From Atopococcus tabaci (GTDB lineage: Bacteria; Bacillota; Bacilli; Lactobacillales; Carnobacteriaceae_A), in assembly GCA_030535975.1 (NCBI GenBank), contig JAUNQW010000002.1:1-64000 (forward strand): a stretch of DNA of 64,000 nt, given 5' to 3'. Positions 1-8,892 of this stretch are shown here, one piece after another (the first letter of the stretch is position 1; the number at the start of each line of letters is the position of its first letter). The notes below the pieces were generated by a model. The model saw only the letters and a program-made list of their open reading frames with translations, was not told where the DNA came from and did not search any database. A program made the translations under genes and the position numbers.

Positions 1-7
1 TTTATAG

Positions 8-40
8 AAAAAATCCGGATGAGAGTCATCTGGTTTTTTC
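8..40. terminator. Bidirectional rho-independent terminator at the window edge
   Basis: Stem CCGGATGA (15-22), loop GAG, stem TCATCTGG (26-33) with one G-T wobble. It is preceded by an A run and followed by six T, so it could stop transcripts from either side. The gene it serves to the left is outside the window. Confidence 0.7.
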
Positions 41-57
41 TATTTAAAGGGGAATAT

Positions 58-92
58 AAAAAAACGTCTGGATAAAAAATCCAAACGTTTTT
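58..92 (-). terminator. Terminator of the CWB2/M23 peptidase gene
   Basis: AAAACGT.TGGAT pairs with ATCCA.ACGTTTT around an A-rich loop. Read on the minus strand it ends in a U run, just after the stop codon of the peptidase gene. Confidence 0.75.
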
Positions 93-101
93 ATGAAGAT
101 A

Positions 102-1799
102 TTAAATATAATTTAATGGGTTTTTCGCTGCACCGTTTTCTCTAACTTCAAAGTGTAAGTGAACACCGGTAGAAAGACCTGTTGTTCCCATCGTAGCGAT
201 ATGCTGACCGCGGGAAACTTGTTGACCTGCTTTTATTTTGAAATCTTTTAAGTGAGCATAGCGTGTCGTGAATCCATTACCATGATCAATAATAATAAGG
301 TTACCGTAGCTTGAGTGATGATTTGCACGAGTGACCACACCAGCTTCAGAAGCTAAGATACGACCGCCGCCACTGATGTCAATACCTTCATGCAGACGGC
401 TTGTTCTATAAATAGGATGGATTCTGTAACCAAAATTAGAAGTGATATGTTTAGCATCTGACGGCCATTGGAAAGCTAAGCGGTCATCTGCTATTGCCTC
501 TGGTTTAACCCAGCCGATTTCCTTGTTGCCGACTGCAACCAGGTAATAAATATCATTGTTATACTGGGCTTTTTGAGTGATAGTAATATCTTTACCAGCA
601 TATTTCGACACATCCACGTGTTGGGCTGCCGGTTTGTATAAAGAACTTGAAACTACATGCTGGCCTTTTGTTGCAGATAAAGCGGCTTTTTTATTCATAG
701 TATTGATTGTATAAAAACTCTTAGGATTCCTTAGGAAATTTTCAGTTTTTTGAGAAAGTGAATGGTTTCCTCCAACCAATGTGAATCGGCTGACACCCTG
801 TTGAGCCGCAAAAGTTAATTGTTGTTTCAGTGTATTGTAATGGTGATTTTTCACTAACAACACTCCTGAGCCATCATTAGCCGCTAATAAAGAAGTTGGA
901 ATAGCATCTGAGAATTTTTCACCATTCACAACATAATAATGTTTATTGCTTGTTCCATAATGGTACAGAATATTTCTGTTCACTTCGTAACGATTTTTAC
1001 CATCAATTCTTGAAACTTTAGGCCCCAATGCTTTTAATTCATTTTCAACTTTTTGAGAAACACTGGATGTTCCGCCGATGATCGTAAAGCGGGAAATAAA
1101 TGGCGCTAAATCTTTAATTGATGAATATAAGGAATTGCCTTTCGTTAACAAGATTGGGATTCCTTTTTGTGCTGAAACAGTTGAAATACTTAAAGCGTCA
1201 GATAAAACTTCACCATTCGTAATGAATACATCATGTTTTTTACCTGGATTTTGAGCAAATTTCTGTTTGGCTACTTCTACTGACTGCTGATACTTATCTT
1301 TAGCCTCTACGCGGCTGACATCAAGTTTCTCATCAGAGAGTTTATTTTCAACTTCTGCACTGATTTTATCTTGATCACCCACCAGGACGACTTCTTTTGC
1401 CTCTAATCGATCTAACTCGTGATCAGTCGCTTCAGTAGTTTCATTTTCTCTTGTGTAAAGTAAAGGCGCATCATCACTACCCGCCAGAGGTAAACTTGTA
1501 AGAGCATTGGCCGGGTCATCCCCTTGAACCACATAGGCTTTATCAGATTCGTTCCACCCAGAGGATGAAATTTCAGCCGCATTATGGTAACGGTCGTACC
1601 CACTAATTCTGTTCACTTCATTTTGTTGGTTAGTTGGTTGATTGTTTTGAGCTTGTGTCACTGAAGCCTCTGCTCCTGCAGGGTCAGTATTCTGTTCTTG
1701 AGCTTGAACTTCTATATTATTGCTTAAAGCAAGTAATGCAAGGGCAACGGTACTGGTAAAGCCCATTTTTAAGGTTTTTTTATTTAGCAAGATAGTCAC
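102..1799 (-). CDS. Secreted M23 (LytM-type) endopeptidase with three CWB2 modules and an SH3-like domain
   Basis: This is probably an exported peptidoglycan endopeptidase held non-covalently in the wall. Residues 1-34 form a signal peptide (Lys-rich start, hydrophobic core, cleavage near VQA-Q). A short Q/N-rich linker is followed by three CWB2 (PF04122-like) repeats at about 62-160, 160-265 and 265-365, with the VNRISGYDRY, VSRVEAKDKY and VSRIDGKNRY entries and the VLVGD/IIGG/LVGG ends. Residues 370-440 look like a bacterial SH3/GW module (ending EIGWVKPEAI). Residues 448-565 are an M23 domain with H470xxxD474, H516 and H547-L-H549, a complete zinc and catalytic set. The start is GTG with AAAGGG just upstream; a TTG three codons later is possible. 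It stands alone between two terminators. CWB2 modules are familiar from clostridia and are unusual in this order. The substrate bond is not predictable. Confidence 0.85.
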   Translation of the reverse strand: MTILLNKKTLKMGFTSTVALALLALSNNIEVQAQEQNTDPAGAEASVTQAQNNQPTNQQNEVNRISGYDRYHNAAEISSSGWNESDKAYVVQGDDPANALTSLPLAGSDDAPLLYTRENETTEATDHELDRLEAKEVVLVGDQDKISAEVENKLSDEKLDVSRVEAKDKYQQSVEVAKQKFAQNPGKKHDVFITNGEVLSDALSISTVSAQKGIPILLTKGNSLYSSIKDLAPFISRFTIIGGTSSVSQKVENELKALGPKVSRIDGKNRYEVNRNILYHYGTSNKHYYVVNGEKFSDAIPTSLLAANDGSGVLLVKNHHYNTLKQQLTFAAQQGVSRFTLVGGNHSLSQKTENFLRNPKSFYTINTMNKKAALSATKGQHVVSSSLYKPAAQHVDVSKYAGKDITITQKAQYNNDIYYLVAVGNKEIGWVKPEAIADDRLAFQWPSDAKHITSNFGYRIHPIYRTSRLHEGIDISGGGRILASEAGVVTRANHHSSYGNLIIIDHGNGFTTRYAHLKDFKIKAGQQVSRGQHIATMGTTGLSTGVHLHFEVRENGAAKNPLNYI

Positions 1800-1933
1800 T
1801 ATCCCTTTCGTTAATTAAATTTTATAATAAAAATCGAGCACAAATATCATTATAAGACTAAAAAAGGATAATTGGGGAATATAACACAACTGTAATATAC
1901 AGTTAATCATTTTAATATATAGATGACTAATTG

Positions 1934-1967
1934 TGACAGACTATTACATTTTTGAGATAGTTTGTCA
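1934..1967. promoter_or_regulatory. Imperfect inverted repeat upstream of the M23 peptidase gene
   Basis: TGACAGACTAT (1934-1944) and ATAGTTTGTCA (1957-1967) are reverse complements except for one position, separated by 12 bases. It lies about 135 bases upstream of the peptidase start and just past the hslU terminator. It is too far from a U run to be a terminator, so an operator is possible. The A/T-rich stretch between it and the gene holds a TATAAT-like box on the minus strand near 1850. Confidence 0.35.
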
Positions 1968-1977
1968 TAAGCAATAG

Positions 1978-2014
1978 AAAAAAGCTTGAAGACTGTCAAT
2001 AAATCTTCAAGCTT
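1978..2014 (-). terminator. Terminator of the xerC-hslV-hslU operon
   Basis: Perfect 11-base stem AAGCTTGAAGA (1982-1992) / TCTTCAAGCTT (2004-2014). On the minus strand it is followed by a run of T. It lies directly downstream of the hslU stop. Confidence 0.85.
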
Positions 2015-2032
2015 CTAACCCATTACTATTTT

Positions 2033-3451
2033 CTATAAGATGTAACGTGATAAATCTTCATCCGCTGCAATATCGCCCACTTTACCATCGACATAGGCTT
2101 CTGTGATGGCTACTTCAGCATAAGACATATCCGGTGCCTCAAAGAGTAGTTCTTCCAGTACATTTTCTAGTAAAGTATGAAGTCGTCTGGCACCAATATT
2201 TTCAGTTTCAGTATTAACCTGGAAAGATAAATCTGAAATTCTTTGGACCGCCTCTTGTGTGAAAGTTACATCCACATTTTCTGCCTTTAGCATCGCTTGA
2301 TATTGTTTAGTCAAAGCATTGTGCGGCTCCGTTAGTATACGATAGAAGTCCTCTGCTGTCAGATCATCTAATTCGACCCGGATTGGAAAGCGCCCTTGCA
2401 GCTCAGGGATAAGGTCGCTGGGTTTGCTTTGAGAAAAAGCCCCTGATCCAATAAACAAGATATGGTCTGTTTTAATGACTCCATACTTTGTATTTACATT
2501 AGACCCTTCGACAATAGGTAAAATATCACGCTGAACGCCTTCGCGAGATACTTCTCCAGATTGACTATTGCTTTTAGAAGCTATTTTATCAATCTCATCA
2601 ATAAATATAATACCTGTATTTTCAGCATAATGAATGGCCTCTGACTGAATGTCTTCTACTTTGACAAGTTTATCAGCTTCTTCATCGGTTAAAATATCTA
2701 AAGCTTCTTTGACTGTCAGAGTTCTTTCTAATTTACGTTTAGGTTGAAGTGCACTTAAACTCTGGCTTAAATCGATACCCATCTGTTCTAAGCCCGCATT
2801 CATCGGACCTGTACCCGCCTGCGTTTTTTCTTCAATCTTAACAGTTACTTCTCTAGTATCTAACTGACCAGAGTGAACTTGCGGTCTTAGCTCTTGACGT
2901 TTTTTTTCAATTTCCTTGGTTATCTTTTCTTCGGGTTCATAATTAGGCATCATATCTTCCGGTTTCATGCCCATATTTGACAATACGGACTGAAAAGGAT
3001 TACCTGCCTGGCTTGGTTCTTTCTTTTCACCTGGAACTAAAGCTGCAACTACACGGTCTACAGCTTTTTCATAGGCTTCTGGACGGATTTTTTCCTGCTT
3101 GTTTTCCTTAACTTTTTTGATAGATACTTCTACCAGGTCCCGAACCATCGATTCGACATCACGACCGACATATCCAACCTCAGTGAACTTAGTCGCCTCC
3201 AGCTTAACAAAAGGAGCTTGAACAATATTAGCTAGACGACGTGCAATTTCTGTTTTTCCTACACCTGTTGGACCGATCATTAAAATATTTTTAGGTGTGA
3301 TTTCTTTTTGCATCTCTTCATCTAATTGTAATCGGCGGTATCTATTTCTTAAAGCAATAGCTACCGCTCGCTTGGCACTTTCCTGGCCGATCACATATTT
3401 ATCCAGCTCTTCTACAATTTCTTTAGGTGTTAAATCAATATTTGTTTCCAT
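2033..3451 (-). CDS. hslU: HslU (ClpY), ATPase subunit of the HslVU protease
   Basis: AAA+ unfoldase that feeds substrates into the HslV peptidase in the cytoplasm. Walker A GPTGVGKT lies at about residues 60-67. The long intermediate (I) domain covers roughly 110-230, Walker B is FIDEIDK, and sensor and arginine-finger regions follow. The protein ends LSRYIL, the C-terminal tail that docks between HslV subunits in this family. Length is 472 residues from the ATG at 3451, which has GGAG five bases upstream. An in-frame GTG at 3457 overlaps that ribosome binding site and is less likely. It starts eight bases after the hslV stop. In Bacillus and Enterococcus codY often follows; here a terminator does. 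Confidence 0.97.
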   Translation of the reverse strand: METNIDLTPKEIVEELDKYVIGQESAKRAVAIALRNRYRRLQLDEEMQKEITPKNILMIGPTGVGKTEIARRLANIVQAPFVKLEATKFTEVGYVGRDVESMVRDLVEVSIKKVKENKQEKIRPEAYEKAVDRVVAALVPGEKKEPSQAGNPFQSVLSNMGMKPEDMMPNYEPEEKITKEIEKKRQELRPQVHSGQLDTREVTVKIEEKTQAGTGPMNAGLEQMGIDLSQSLSALQPKRKLERTLTVKEALDILTDEEADKLVKVEDIQSEAIHYAENTGIIFIDEIDKIASKSNSQSGEVSREGVQRDILPIVEGSNVNTKYGVIKTDHILFIGSGAFSQSKPSDLIPELQGRFPIRVELDDLTAEDFYRILTEPHNALTKQYQAMLKAENVDVTFTQEAVQRISDLSFQVNTETENIGARRLHTLLENVLEELLFEAPDMSYAEVAITEAYVDGKVGDIAADEDLSRYIL

Positions 3452-3459
3452 AGACACTC

Positions 3460-3996
3460 CTATATTTTTTCTGACACGATGGAATGGTTAGTATAAACAC
3501 AGATATCTGCGGCAGTATGCAGACTTTCTGTGGCTATTTCTTCTGCAGACATCGATGGTGCGTATTTTTTCAGAGCTCGAGCAGCAGCTAAAGCATAATT
3601 CCCTCCTGAGCCAATCGCTAATATGCCATCGTCGGGCGCAATAACTTCACCATTACCTGATATGAGTAACATATCTTCTTTATCCATAACAATCAATAAA
3701 GCTTCTAAGTTCTGCATCATCTTGTCTCCCCGCCATTCCTTGGCCAGTTCGACAGCAGCCCGCATTAAATTTCCTTGGTACTCTATTAAATACTCTTCAA
3801 ATTTTTCCTCTAAAGTAAAGGCATCGGCCACACTTCCGGCAAAACCAGCAATAACGCTGTCATTGTATAAACGACGGACTTTACGCGCATTTGCTTTCAT
3901 CATAACTGATTCGCCCATAGTCACTTGGCCGTCTCCGGCCATCGCCATTTGACCTTTATGATTGATACCCAATATTGTTGTAGAATGAAATTCCAT
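3460..3996 (-). CDS. hslV: HslV (ClpQ), peptidase subunit of the HslVU protease
   Basis: Proteasome-beta-like peptidase of the two-ring HslVU complex, 178 residues. Family blocks are [52 protein letters not shown] and ICVYTNH. The ATG at 3996 has an excellent GGAGG seven bases upstream, so the N-terminus is MEFHSTTI. The conserved TTI that supplies the N-terminal nucleophile in Gram-negative HslV is therefore preceded by five residues. Residue 2 is Glu, so simple Met removal would not expose a Ser or Thr. The rest of the fold looks intact. It is co-transcribed with xerC (13-base gap) and hslU. Confidence 0.97.
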   Translation of the reverse strand: MEFHSTTILGINHKGQMAMAGDGQVTMGESVMMKANARKVRRLYNDSVIAGFAGSVADAFTLEEKFEEYLIEYQGNLMRAAVELAKEWRGDKMMQNLEALLIVMDKEDMLLISGNGEVIAPDDGILAIGSGGNYALAAARALKKYAPSMSAEEIATESLHTAADICVYTNHSIVSEKI

Positions 3997-4009
3997 TATT
4001 ATACCTCCA

Positions 4010-4909
4010 CTATGATCTAGAAAAATATTTCTTGTATTGCTCTTGCAGATTTTCCTTCGTTACATCCGTATAGACTTGAGTGGAACTCAGGCTCGCATGA
4101 CCGAGAAACTCTTGAACTGTACGGATATCTGCCCCATTGTTTAACAGGTGCACCGCAAAAGAATGTCTAATTTTATGCGGATGTATCTTTCCTTTTAAAG
4201 AAGTTTTTTTTATTATTTCTCTTAGTATATATTGAACACCTGAAACCGTTAAAGGTTCTCCATGATGATTAATAAATAAATAGGAATGCTCTTTTTTATG
4301 GTGATTCATCAGTAGACTGCGACCATTTTTAATATACTTTGTCAGAGCATCATAGGCAAATTCTCCAAAAGGAACATACCTTTCTTTCTTTCTTCTTCCA
4401 CTTACCCGAAGAATACTCAAATCAAAATCAAGATCTTCCAATAAAAGATTAACACATTCGCTGACACTTAAGCCGCTGGCATAAAGGAGCTCGAGTAAGG
4501 CTTGGTTACGCAAGTCTAAGGGCTCGTCCCCATCCACCGCTTGAAAAAGTTGATCCATCTCTTCTAAAAAGAAGAAAGAAGGTTTTCGAAAAGAAACTTT
4601 TTTCATATTTAGATGAGAGAATGGATTATAATCTATTTCCTCATTTCTTAATAAAAAGTGGTAAAGGGACCTTAAACTTGACATTTTTCTTGCTATCGAG
4701 CGATTCTTGTATTTTTTATTTATCAATTGAGACATGTACATACGGGCATCATCTAAACTGGCTTTGAGTAAAGAAGGTTCACCAGTCTGTGCTAGAAAAC
4801 GAATGAATTGCCGGCAGTCACTCAAATAGGCTTGACTTGTCAGCTTAGAATAGTGACGCTCATTAGTCAAATAAGACTCAAAGTAGGTCATAATCGATTC
4901 GTTATTCAA
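4010..4909 (-). CDS. xerC: XerC-type tyrosine recombinase with a degenerate active site
   Basis: By position next to hslVU this is the XerC/CodV subunit of the dif recombinase. It has an N-terminal SAM-like core-binding domain (about 1-90) and a catalytic domain (about 105-299). The second catalytic Arg (HPHKIRHSF), both His and the Tyr ([15 protein letters not shown]) are present. Two of the six catalytic positions differ: the first Arg, normally in GLRVSE, is Ser148 (GLSVSE, codon AGT at 4466-4468), and the beta-hairpin Lys, normally in GKG, is Arg172 (GRRKKER, codon AGA at 4394-4396). I start it at the TTG at 4909, seven bases after AGGGG; an ATG at 4927 lacks a ribosome binding site. Catalysis may be lost or weak. 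Confidence 0.9.
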   Translation of the reverse strand: MNNESIMTYFESYLTNERHYSKLTSQAYLSDCRQFIRFLAQTGEPSLLKASLDDARMYMSQLINKKYKNRSIARKMSSLRSLYHFLLRNEEIDYNPFSHLNMKKVSFRKPSFFFLEEMDQLFQAVDGDEPLDLRNQALLELLYASGLSVSECVNLLLEDLDFDLSILRVSGRRKKERYVPFGEFAYDALTKYIKNGRSLLMNHHKKEHSYLFINHHGEPLTVSGVQYILREIIKKTSLKGKIHPHKIRHSFAVHLLNNGADIRTVQEFLGHASLSSTQVYTDVTKENLQEQYKKYFSRS

Positions 4910-4987
4910 AAAAACACCCCTATTCATTATATACCATATGACATGAATAGAGGTATTCTACAATTAATAAGTTAAAATTAAATTAAG

Positions 4988-7069
4988 TTAATCTACTTCT
5001 TCTTCCTCAGGAATTTCTTCATAATCGCCATTTGGACAAATTATATTTTTAGAGCCTCGTTTTTTCTTCTCAACTAGGAAGTGATCACATTTAGGACAGT
5101 TTCTTCCAATCGGTTTGTCCCATGAGGAGAATTCACAGTCTGGGTACCGTTCACATCCCCAGAAAATTCGTCCTTTTTTCGTTTTACGTTCTACAATCTC
5201 TCCCTCGCCACACTCCGGGCAGGTCACTCCGATTTTTTTGAGAATAGCCTGGGTATTTCGACAGTCTGGGAAATTACTACAGGCATAGAATTTTCCATAC
5301 CGTCCCATTTTGATAACCATTGGATTTCCGCACTTTTCACAATCAAATCCGGCAGGTTCATCTTGAATTTCAATTTCTTCGATGTTTTCCTCCGCTTCTT
5401 CCACCTTTTCATGGAATGGACGATAGAAATTATCGATTAATTTTCTCCATTCTTGTTCTCCCTGCTCCACGTTATCTAGTTTGTTTTCCATGTCAACTGT
5501 AAAGTCGACGTCGACTAGTTCCGGGAAAGCTTCCGATACGAGGTTGTTAACAGCTTCGCCTAACTCAGTCGGCTCGAATCGTTTGGCTACCATCTGTACA
5601 TAGTAGCGTTTTCTTAGAGTTTCAATCGTAGGAGCATAAGTCGACGGGCGTCCCACTCCATTTTCTTCCAGCCATTTAATTAAAGCAGCTTCAGTAAAGC
5701 GGGCAGGCGGCTGAGTAAAGTGCTGTTCTGGTGAGATAGAGTCTGATTTGACTGTATCTCCTTTCTCCAGTTCGGGTAATATATTATCTTTTTTCTTGGA
5801 TGATGTCTTATAGACTTTGGTAAATCCTTCAAATTTCATTTGAGAACCGTTAGCTCTAAATTTAACTCCATTCTGCTCAATATCAGCTCTAACCGTATCA
5901 AAGACTGCTGGCGTCATTTGTGATGAAACAAAACGAGACCAGATGAGAGCATACAGTTTATATTGATCAGCAGATAAATACTTTTTAATCGACTCCGGTG
6001 TTCGCGTGACGTCGGTCGGCCGAATCGCTTCGTGAGCATCTTGCACATTGGCCTTCTTTGGCTTAACATCAGGTTTTATTTGAGAGTACTCTTCCCCATA
6101 TTCCTCAATGATGAATTCGGCAGCTGCATTTTCGGCCAAAGGTGAAATACGAGTCGAGTCTGTACGCATGTAGGTGATCAAACCTTGGGCTGCTGCACGA
6201 CCTGTTTTAATTCCTTCATAAAGCTGCTGGGCAATCATCATCGTCTTACCCGTTCTAAAATTAATTCGATGGGCAGCATCCTGCTGCATGGTAGATGTTT
6301 TATAAGGGGCATAAGGATTACGCTTTCGTTGACTCTTAACCACATCAGTAACATCGAATTCTTTATCCTGATCAATCAGAGACATCACTTCTTGCACATC
6401 TTCATTCGATTTCAGTTCTTTTTTCTTTCCATTAAGATGAATAAAGGAGGCATCAAATTTTCTGCGTCCCTTTTTAAATTTAATATCTATCGACCAATAC
6501 TCTTCCGGTTTAAACTCTCGGATTTTTTTCTCACGATCCACGATGGTTTTAAGAGCCAGGGATTGGACACGTCCTGCACTTAAGCCGCTTTTTATTTTTT
6601 TCCAGAGAATAGGCGATATTTCATAGCCCACAATTCGGTCTAAAATCCGACGGGCCTGCTGGGAATCAACTAGATCATTATCAAGCTTACGCGGTACTTT
6701 AAAAGCATTTTTTACAGCATCTCGAGTAATCTCATTAAAGACTACTCGGTTCTCTGCTTCAGAATCTAAATCTAATATGTGACTGATATGCCAGGCTATG
6801 GCTTCTCCTTCTCTATCCGGATCCGAGGCCAGATAAACATTTTCTGCTTTTTTTGCAAATTTCTTCAAGTCCTTAACTACAGGACCCTTACCGCGGATTG
6901 TAATATAATCTGGTTCATAACTATTTTCAAAATCTATCCCCATCCGACTCTTGGGCAAATCTCTGACATGGCCTTTACTGGCCACCACTTTATAATTTTT
7001 ACCTAAATATTTTTCTATAGTTTTAGCTTTTGCTGGTGATTCCACGATCACTAAGTTTTTATACGACAT
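4988..7069 (-). CDS. topA: DNA topoisomerase I
   Basis: Type IA topoisomerase that relaxes negative supercoils, 693 residues. The Toprim domain at the start has [17 protein letters not shown] and the acidic triad in [14 protein letters not shown]. The active-site Tyr300 lies in TYMRTDST. The C-terminus carries zinc ribbons: two full C4 modules (CEKCG...CSNFPDC and CPECG...CERYPDC) and a third, CPKC...CPNGDY, where the usual fourth Cys is replaced. An acidic tail EEEEVD closes the protein. It lies between dprA and xerC, an order common in Firmicutes (dprA-topA-codV). Confidence 0.97.
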   Translation of the reverse strand: MSYKNLVIVESPAKAKTIEKYLGKNYKVVASKGHVRDLPKSRMGIDFENSYEPDYITIRGKGPVVKDLKKFAKKAENVYLASDPDREGEAIAWHISHILDLDSEAENRVVFNEITRDAVKNAFKVPRKLDNDLVDSQQARRILDRIVGYEISPILWKKIKSGLSAGRVQSLALKTIVDREKKIREFKPEEYWSIDIKFKKGRRKFDASFIHLNGKKKELKSNEDVQEVMSLIDQDKEFDVTDVVKSQRKRNPYAPYKTSTMQQDAAHRINFRTGKTMMIAQQLYEGIKTGRAAAQGLITYMRTDSTRISPLAENAAAEFIIEEYGEEYSQIKPDVKPKKANVQDAHEAIRPTDVTRTPESIKKYLSADQYKLYALIWSRFVSSQMTPAVFDTVRADIEQNGVKFRANGSQMKFEGFTKVYKTSSKKKDNILPELEKGDTVKSDSISPEQHFTQPPARFTEAALIKWLEENGVGRPSTYAPTIETLRKRYYVQMVAKRFEPTELGEAVNNLVSEAFPELVDVDFTVDMENKLDNVEQGEQEWRKLIDNFYRPFHEKVEEAEENIEEIEIQDEPAGFDCEKCGNPMVIKMGRYGKFYACSNFPDCRNTQAILKKIGVTCPECGEGEIVERKTKKGRIFWGCERYPDCEFSSWDKPIGRNCPKCDHFLVEKKKRGSKNIICPNGDYEEIPEEEEVD

Positions 7070-7180
7070 GGAATCCTCCTCTCATGACATAATTTCTATA
7101 CTATAAATTTTACGTACTCAAATCGAATGTCATTCTAAGCTAAGAAAAAGATTTTGTCAATTATATTGTGTTCTTAATAT

Positions 7181-8065
7181 TTAATTTCTACTATATAATA
7201 CCAACTCATCGAGGATATCTTTGGAAGTTAAAACCGGAACAGCACCATGTTTAATCAAGTCATTTGTTCCTTTAGAATTTTCTGAAAAAATATGACCCGG
7301 TACAGCAAAAACTTCTCGGCCTTCTTGAAGGGCCAGGTGAGCAGTAATCAGACTTCCACTCCTATATTGAGCTTCTATGACCAAGGTACCGCGACTCAAG
7401 CCGGAGATAATTCTATTTCTCATAGGGAAATGGCCTTTAAGCGGTGCTGTATTTAGAGGATATTCAGTAACCAGGCACTGCTTGTTAGCTATTTCAATCT
7501 GCAAGTTCCGATTTTCTTTCGGATAAACTTTATCCAGACCATTAGCTAAAACTGCAATCGTCTCTCCACCCTCTTCCAAGCAGATATTATGAGCATAAGT
7601 ATCTATCCCTCTAGCCAAGCCCGAAACTATTAACCAGTCTTTTCTGACGAGGTCCGGCAGTATTTTAGTTAAAACATTTTTACCATAACTTGTCGCTTTT
7701 CTGGAGCCCACAACAGCTAAGGAAGACCGATTTAAAAGATCCGCATCTCCCAGTATAAATAAACCCAGCGGGGGGTCATAAATATGACTCAACGCTTCGG
7801 GATAATCTGGAGATAAAAAATCAATCCAACGAATATTCCATTTGTCTAATTGAGACTTTTCTTCCTCTATATCAAAATTTAGAAAAAAATGACTCGTCAT
7901 TTTTTTCTTTTGCCCTGTTTTATTCCATCTTTGGACGAGCTCATCCACACTTTTATTGAATTGTTTTTTTATAAAATTAAAAAAACGCCATTTATTTAAG
8001 ACTGACATCGATGAATCATGAGCCAATACAAACAACCATTCTTCTTGATTAAAAACACGAGTCAT
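7181..8065 (-). CDS. dprA: DprA (Smf), DNA-processing protein that loads RecA on incoming ssDNA
   Basis: DprA protects single-stranded DNA taken up during transformation and recruits RecA. The Rossmann-like core is clear: VVGSRKATSYGK, SGLARGIDTYAHN, AVLANGLDKVYPKEN, TEYPLNTAPLKGHFP.RNRIISGLS, and EGREVFAVPGHI. An N-terminal SAM-like region precedes it. I start at the ATG at 8065, which has GGAGG seven bases upstream, giving 294 residues; an ATG 13 codons earlier has no such site. The gene ends in DELVLYSRN without an obvious C-terminal winged helix, as in many Gram-positive versions. It follows rnhB. No other competence gene is in the window. Confidence 0.95.
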   Translation of the reverse strand: MTRVFNQEEWLFVLAHDSSMSVLNKWRFFNFIKKQFNKSVDELVQRWNKTGQKKKMTSHFFLNFDIEEEKSQLDKWNIRWIDFLSPDYPEALSHIYDPPLGLFILGDADLLNRSSLAVVGSRKATSYGKNVLTKILPDLVRKDWLIVSGLARGIDTYAHNICLEEGGETIAVLANGLDKVYPKENRNLQIEIANKQCLVTEYPLNTAPLKGHFPMRNRIISGLSRGTLVIEAQYRSGSLITAHLALQEGREVFAVPGHIFSENSKGTNDLIKHGAVPVLTSKDILDELVLYSRN

Positions 8066-8121
8066 AAAAAAACCTCCATTTTCTGTTACGTTCATCATAC
8101 GCAAAAGAAGGAGTTCTTTTT

Positions 8122-8892
8122 TTATTTTAACAATCTTTTTACCGGGGCAAAACTTTTCCGGTGAAGAGGAGTCGGACCATATTCTTTTAAGACTTGGAGA
8201 TGAGTCTTAGTACCGTATCCTGCATGCTTTTCAAATCCAAATTCAGGATAAATCTCGGCATATGTCTTCATCAGATCATCTCTTTTTTCTTTAGCTAAGA
8301 TGCTGGCACAAGCTATCGAATAGCTGCTGTCATCCCCTTTAATCAGGCTTTTTTGAGCTATAGGTGTATCTAAATGTTCAGCATCGACTAAAATAAGGTC
8401 GGGTAAAATTTTCAATTGACTGAGAGCTTCCAACATGGCGCTTTTAGTAGCCTGCAATATATTCATACGATCTATTTCTTCAGCTCTTCTTATACCATAT
8501 CCAATAGCTAGAGCATATTTTTCAATTTCACTGACCAGCTGCACTCTTTGCTGGTGGGATAATTTTTTAGAATCTTTAATACCTAAAACTGGAAAGTCTT
8601 GAGGCAGAATAACAGCACAAGCCACGACAGGTCCTGCCAGGGGTCCTCTTCCCACCTCATCAATCCCTGCTATGGATTGAAAGCCTTGGGACCATGCTGT
8701 CTTCTCATATTGCAGCATACGGTTCTTATTTTCTTGCAAATCCTTTATATATTGAAATTCAGCTTGTTTTTTTATCAGCAGAGACTGGACACCTTTGCGG
8801 GAGTCATTAAATAATTCAGTAAAAATAGGATCGTCAGGAGAAGTGATGGTATCTAGAAGAGCTTTAATCTCCCGAATCGTCTTACTCTTCAT
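8122..8892 (-). CDS. rnhB: Ribonuclease HII
   Basis: Cleaves RNA embedded in DNA, including single ribonucleotides. The 256-residue protein has the roughly 70-residue N-terminal extension usual in Gram-positive RnhB, then the catalytic core. The signature GIDEVGRGPLAGPVV holds Asp78 and Glu79, and later acidic residues lie in LILVDAEHLD and around KGDDSSYSIACASILAKE. The C-terminus HLQVLKEYGPTPLHRKSF is typical. The start overlaps the end of rbgA by 11 bases, indicating translational coupling. Confidence 0.96.
   Translation of the reverse strand: MKSKTIREIKALLDTITSPDDPIFTELFNDSRKGVQSLLIKKQAEFQYIKDLQENKNRMLQYEKTAWSQGFQSIAGIDEVGRGPLAGPVVACAVILPQDFPVLGIKDSKKLSHQQRVQLVSEIEKYALAIGYGIRRAEEIDRMNILQATKSAMLEALSQLKILPDLILVDAEHLDTPIAQKSLIKGDDSSYSIACASILAKEKRDDLMKTYAEIYPEFGFEKHAGYGTKTHLQVLKEYGPTPLHRKSFAPVKRLLK

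Noticed and set aside
8102-8120. AAAAGAA / TTCTTTT hairpin between rnhB and dprA
   Set aside because: The stem is only A-T rich with one G-C pair, and it overlaps the rnhB end; too weak for a terminator.
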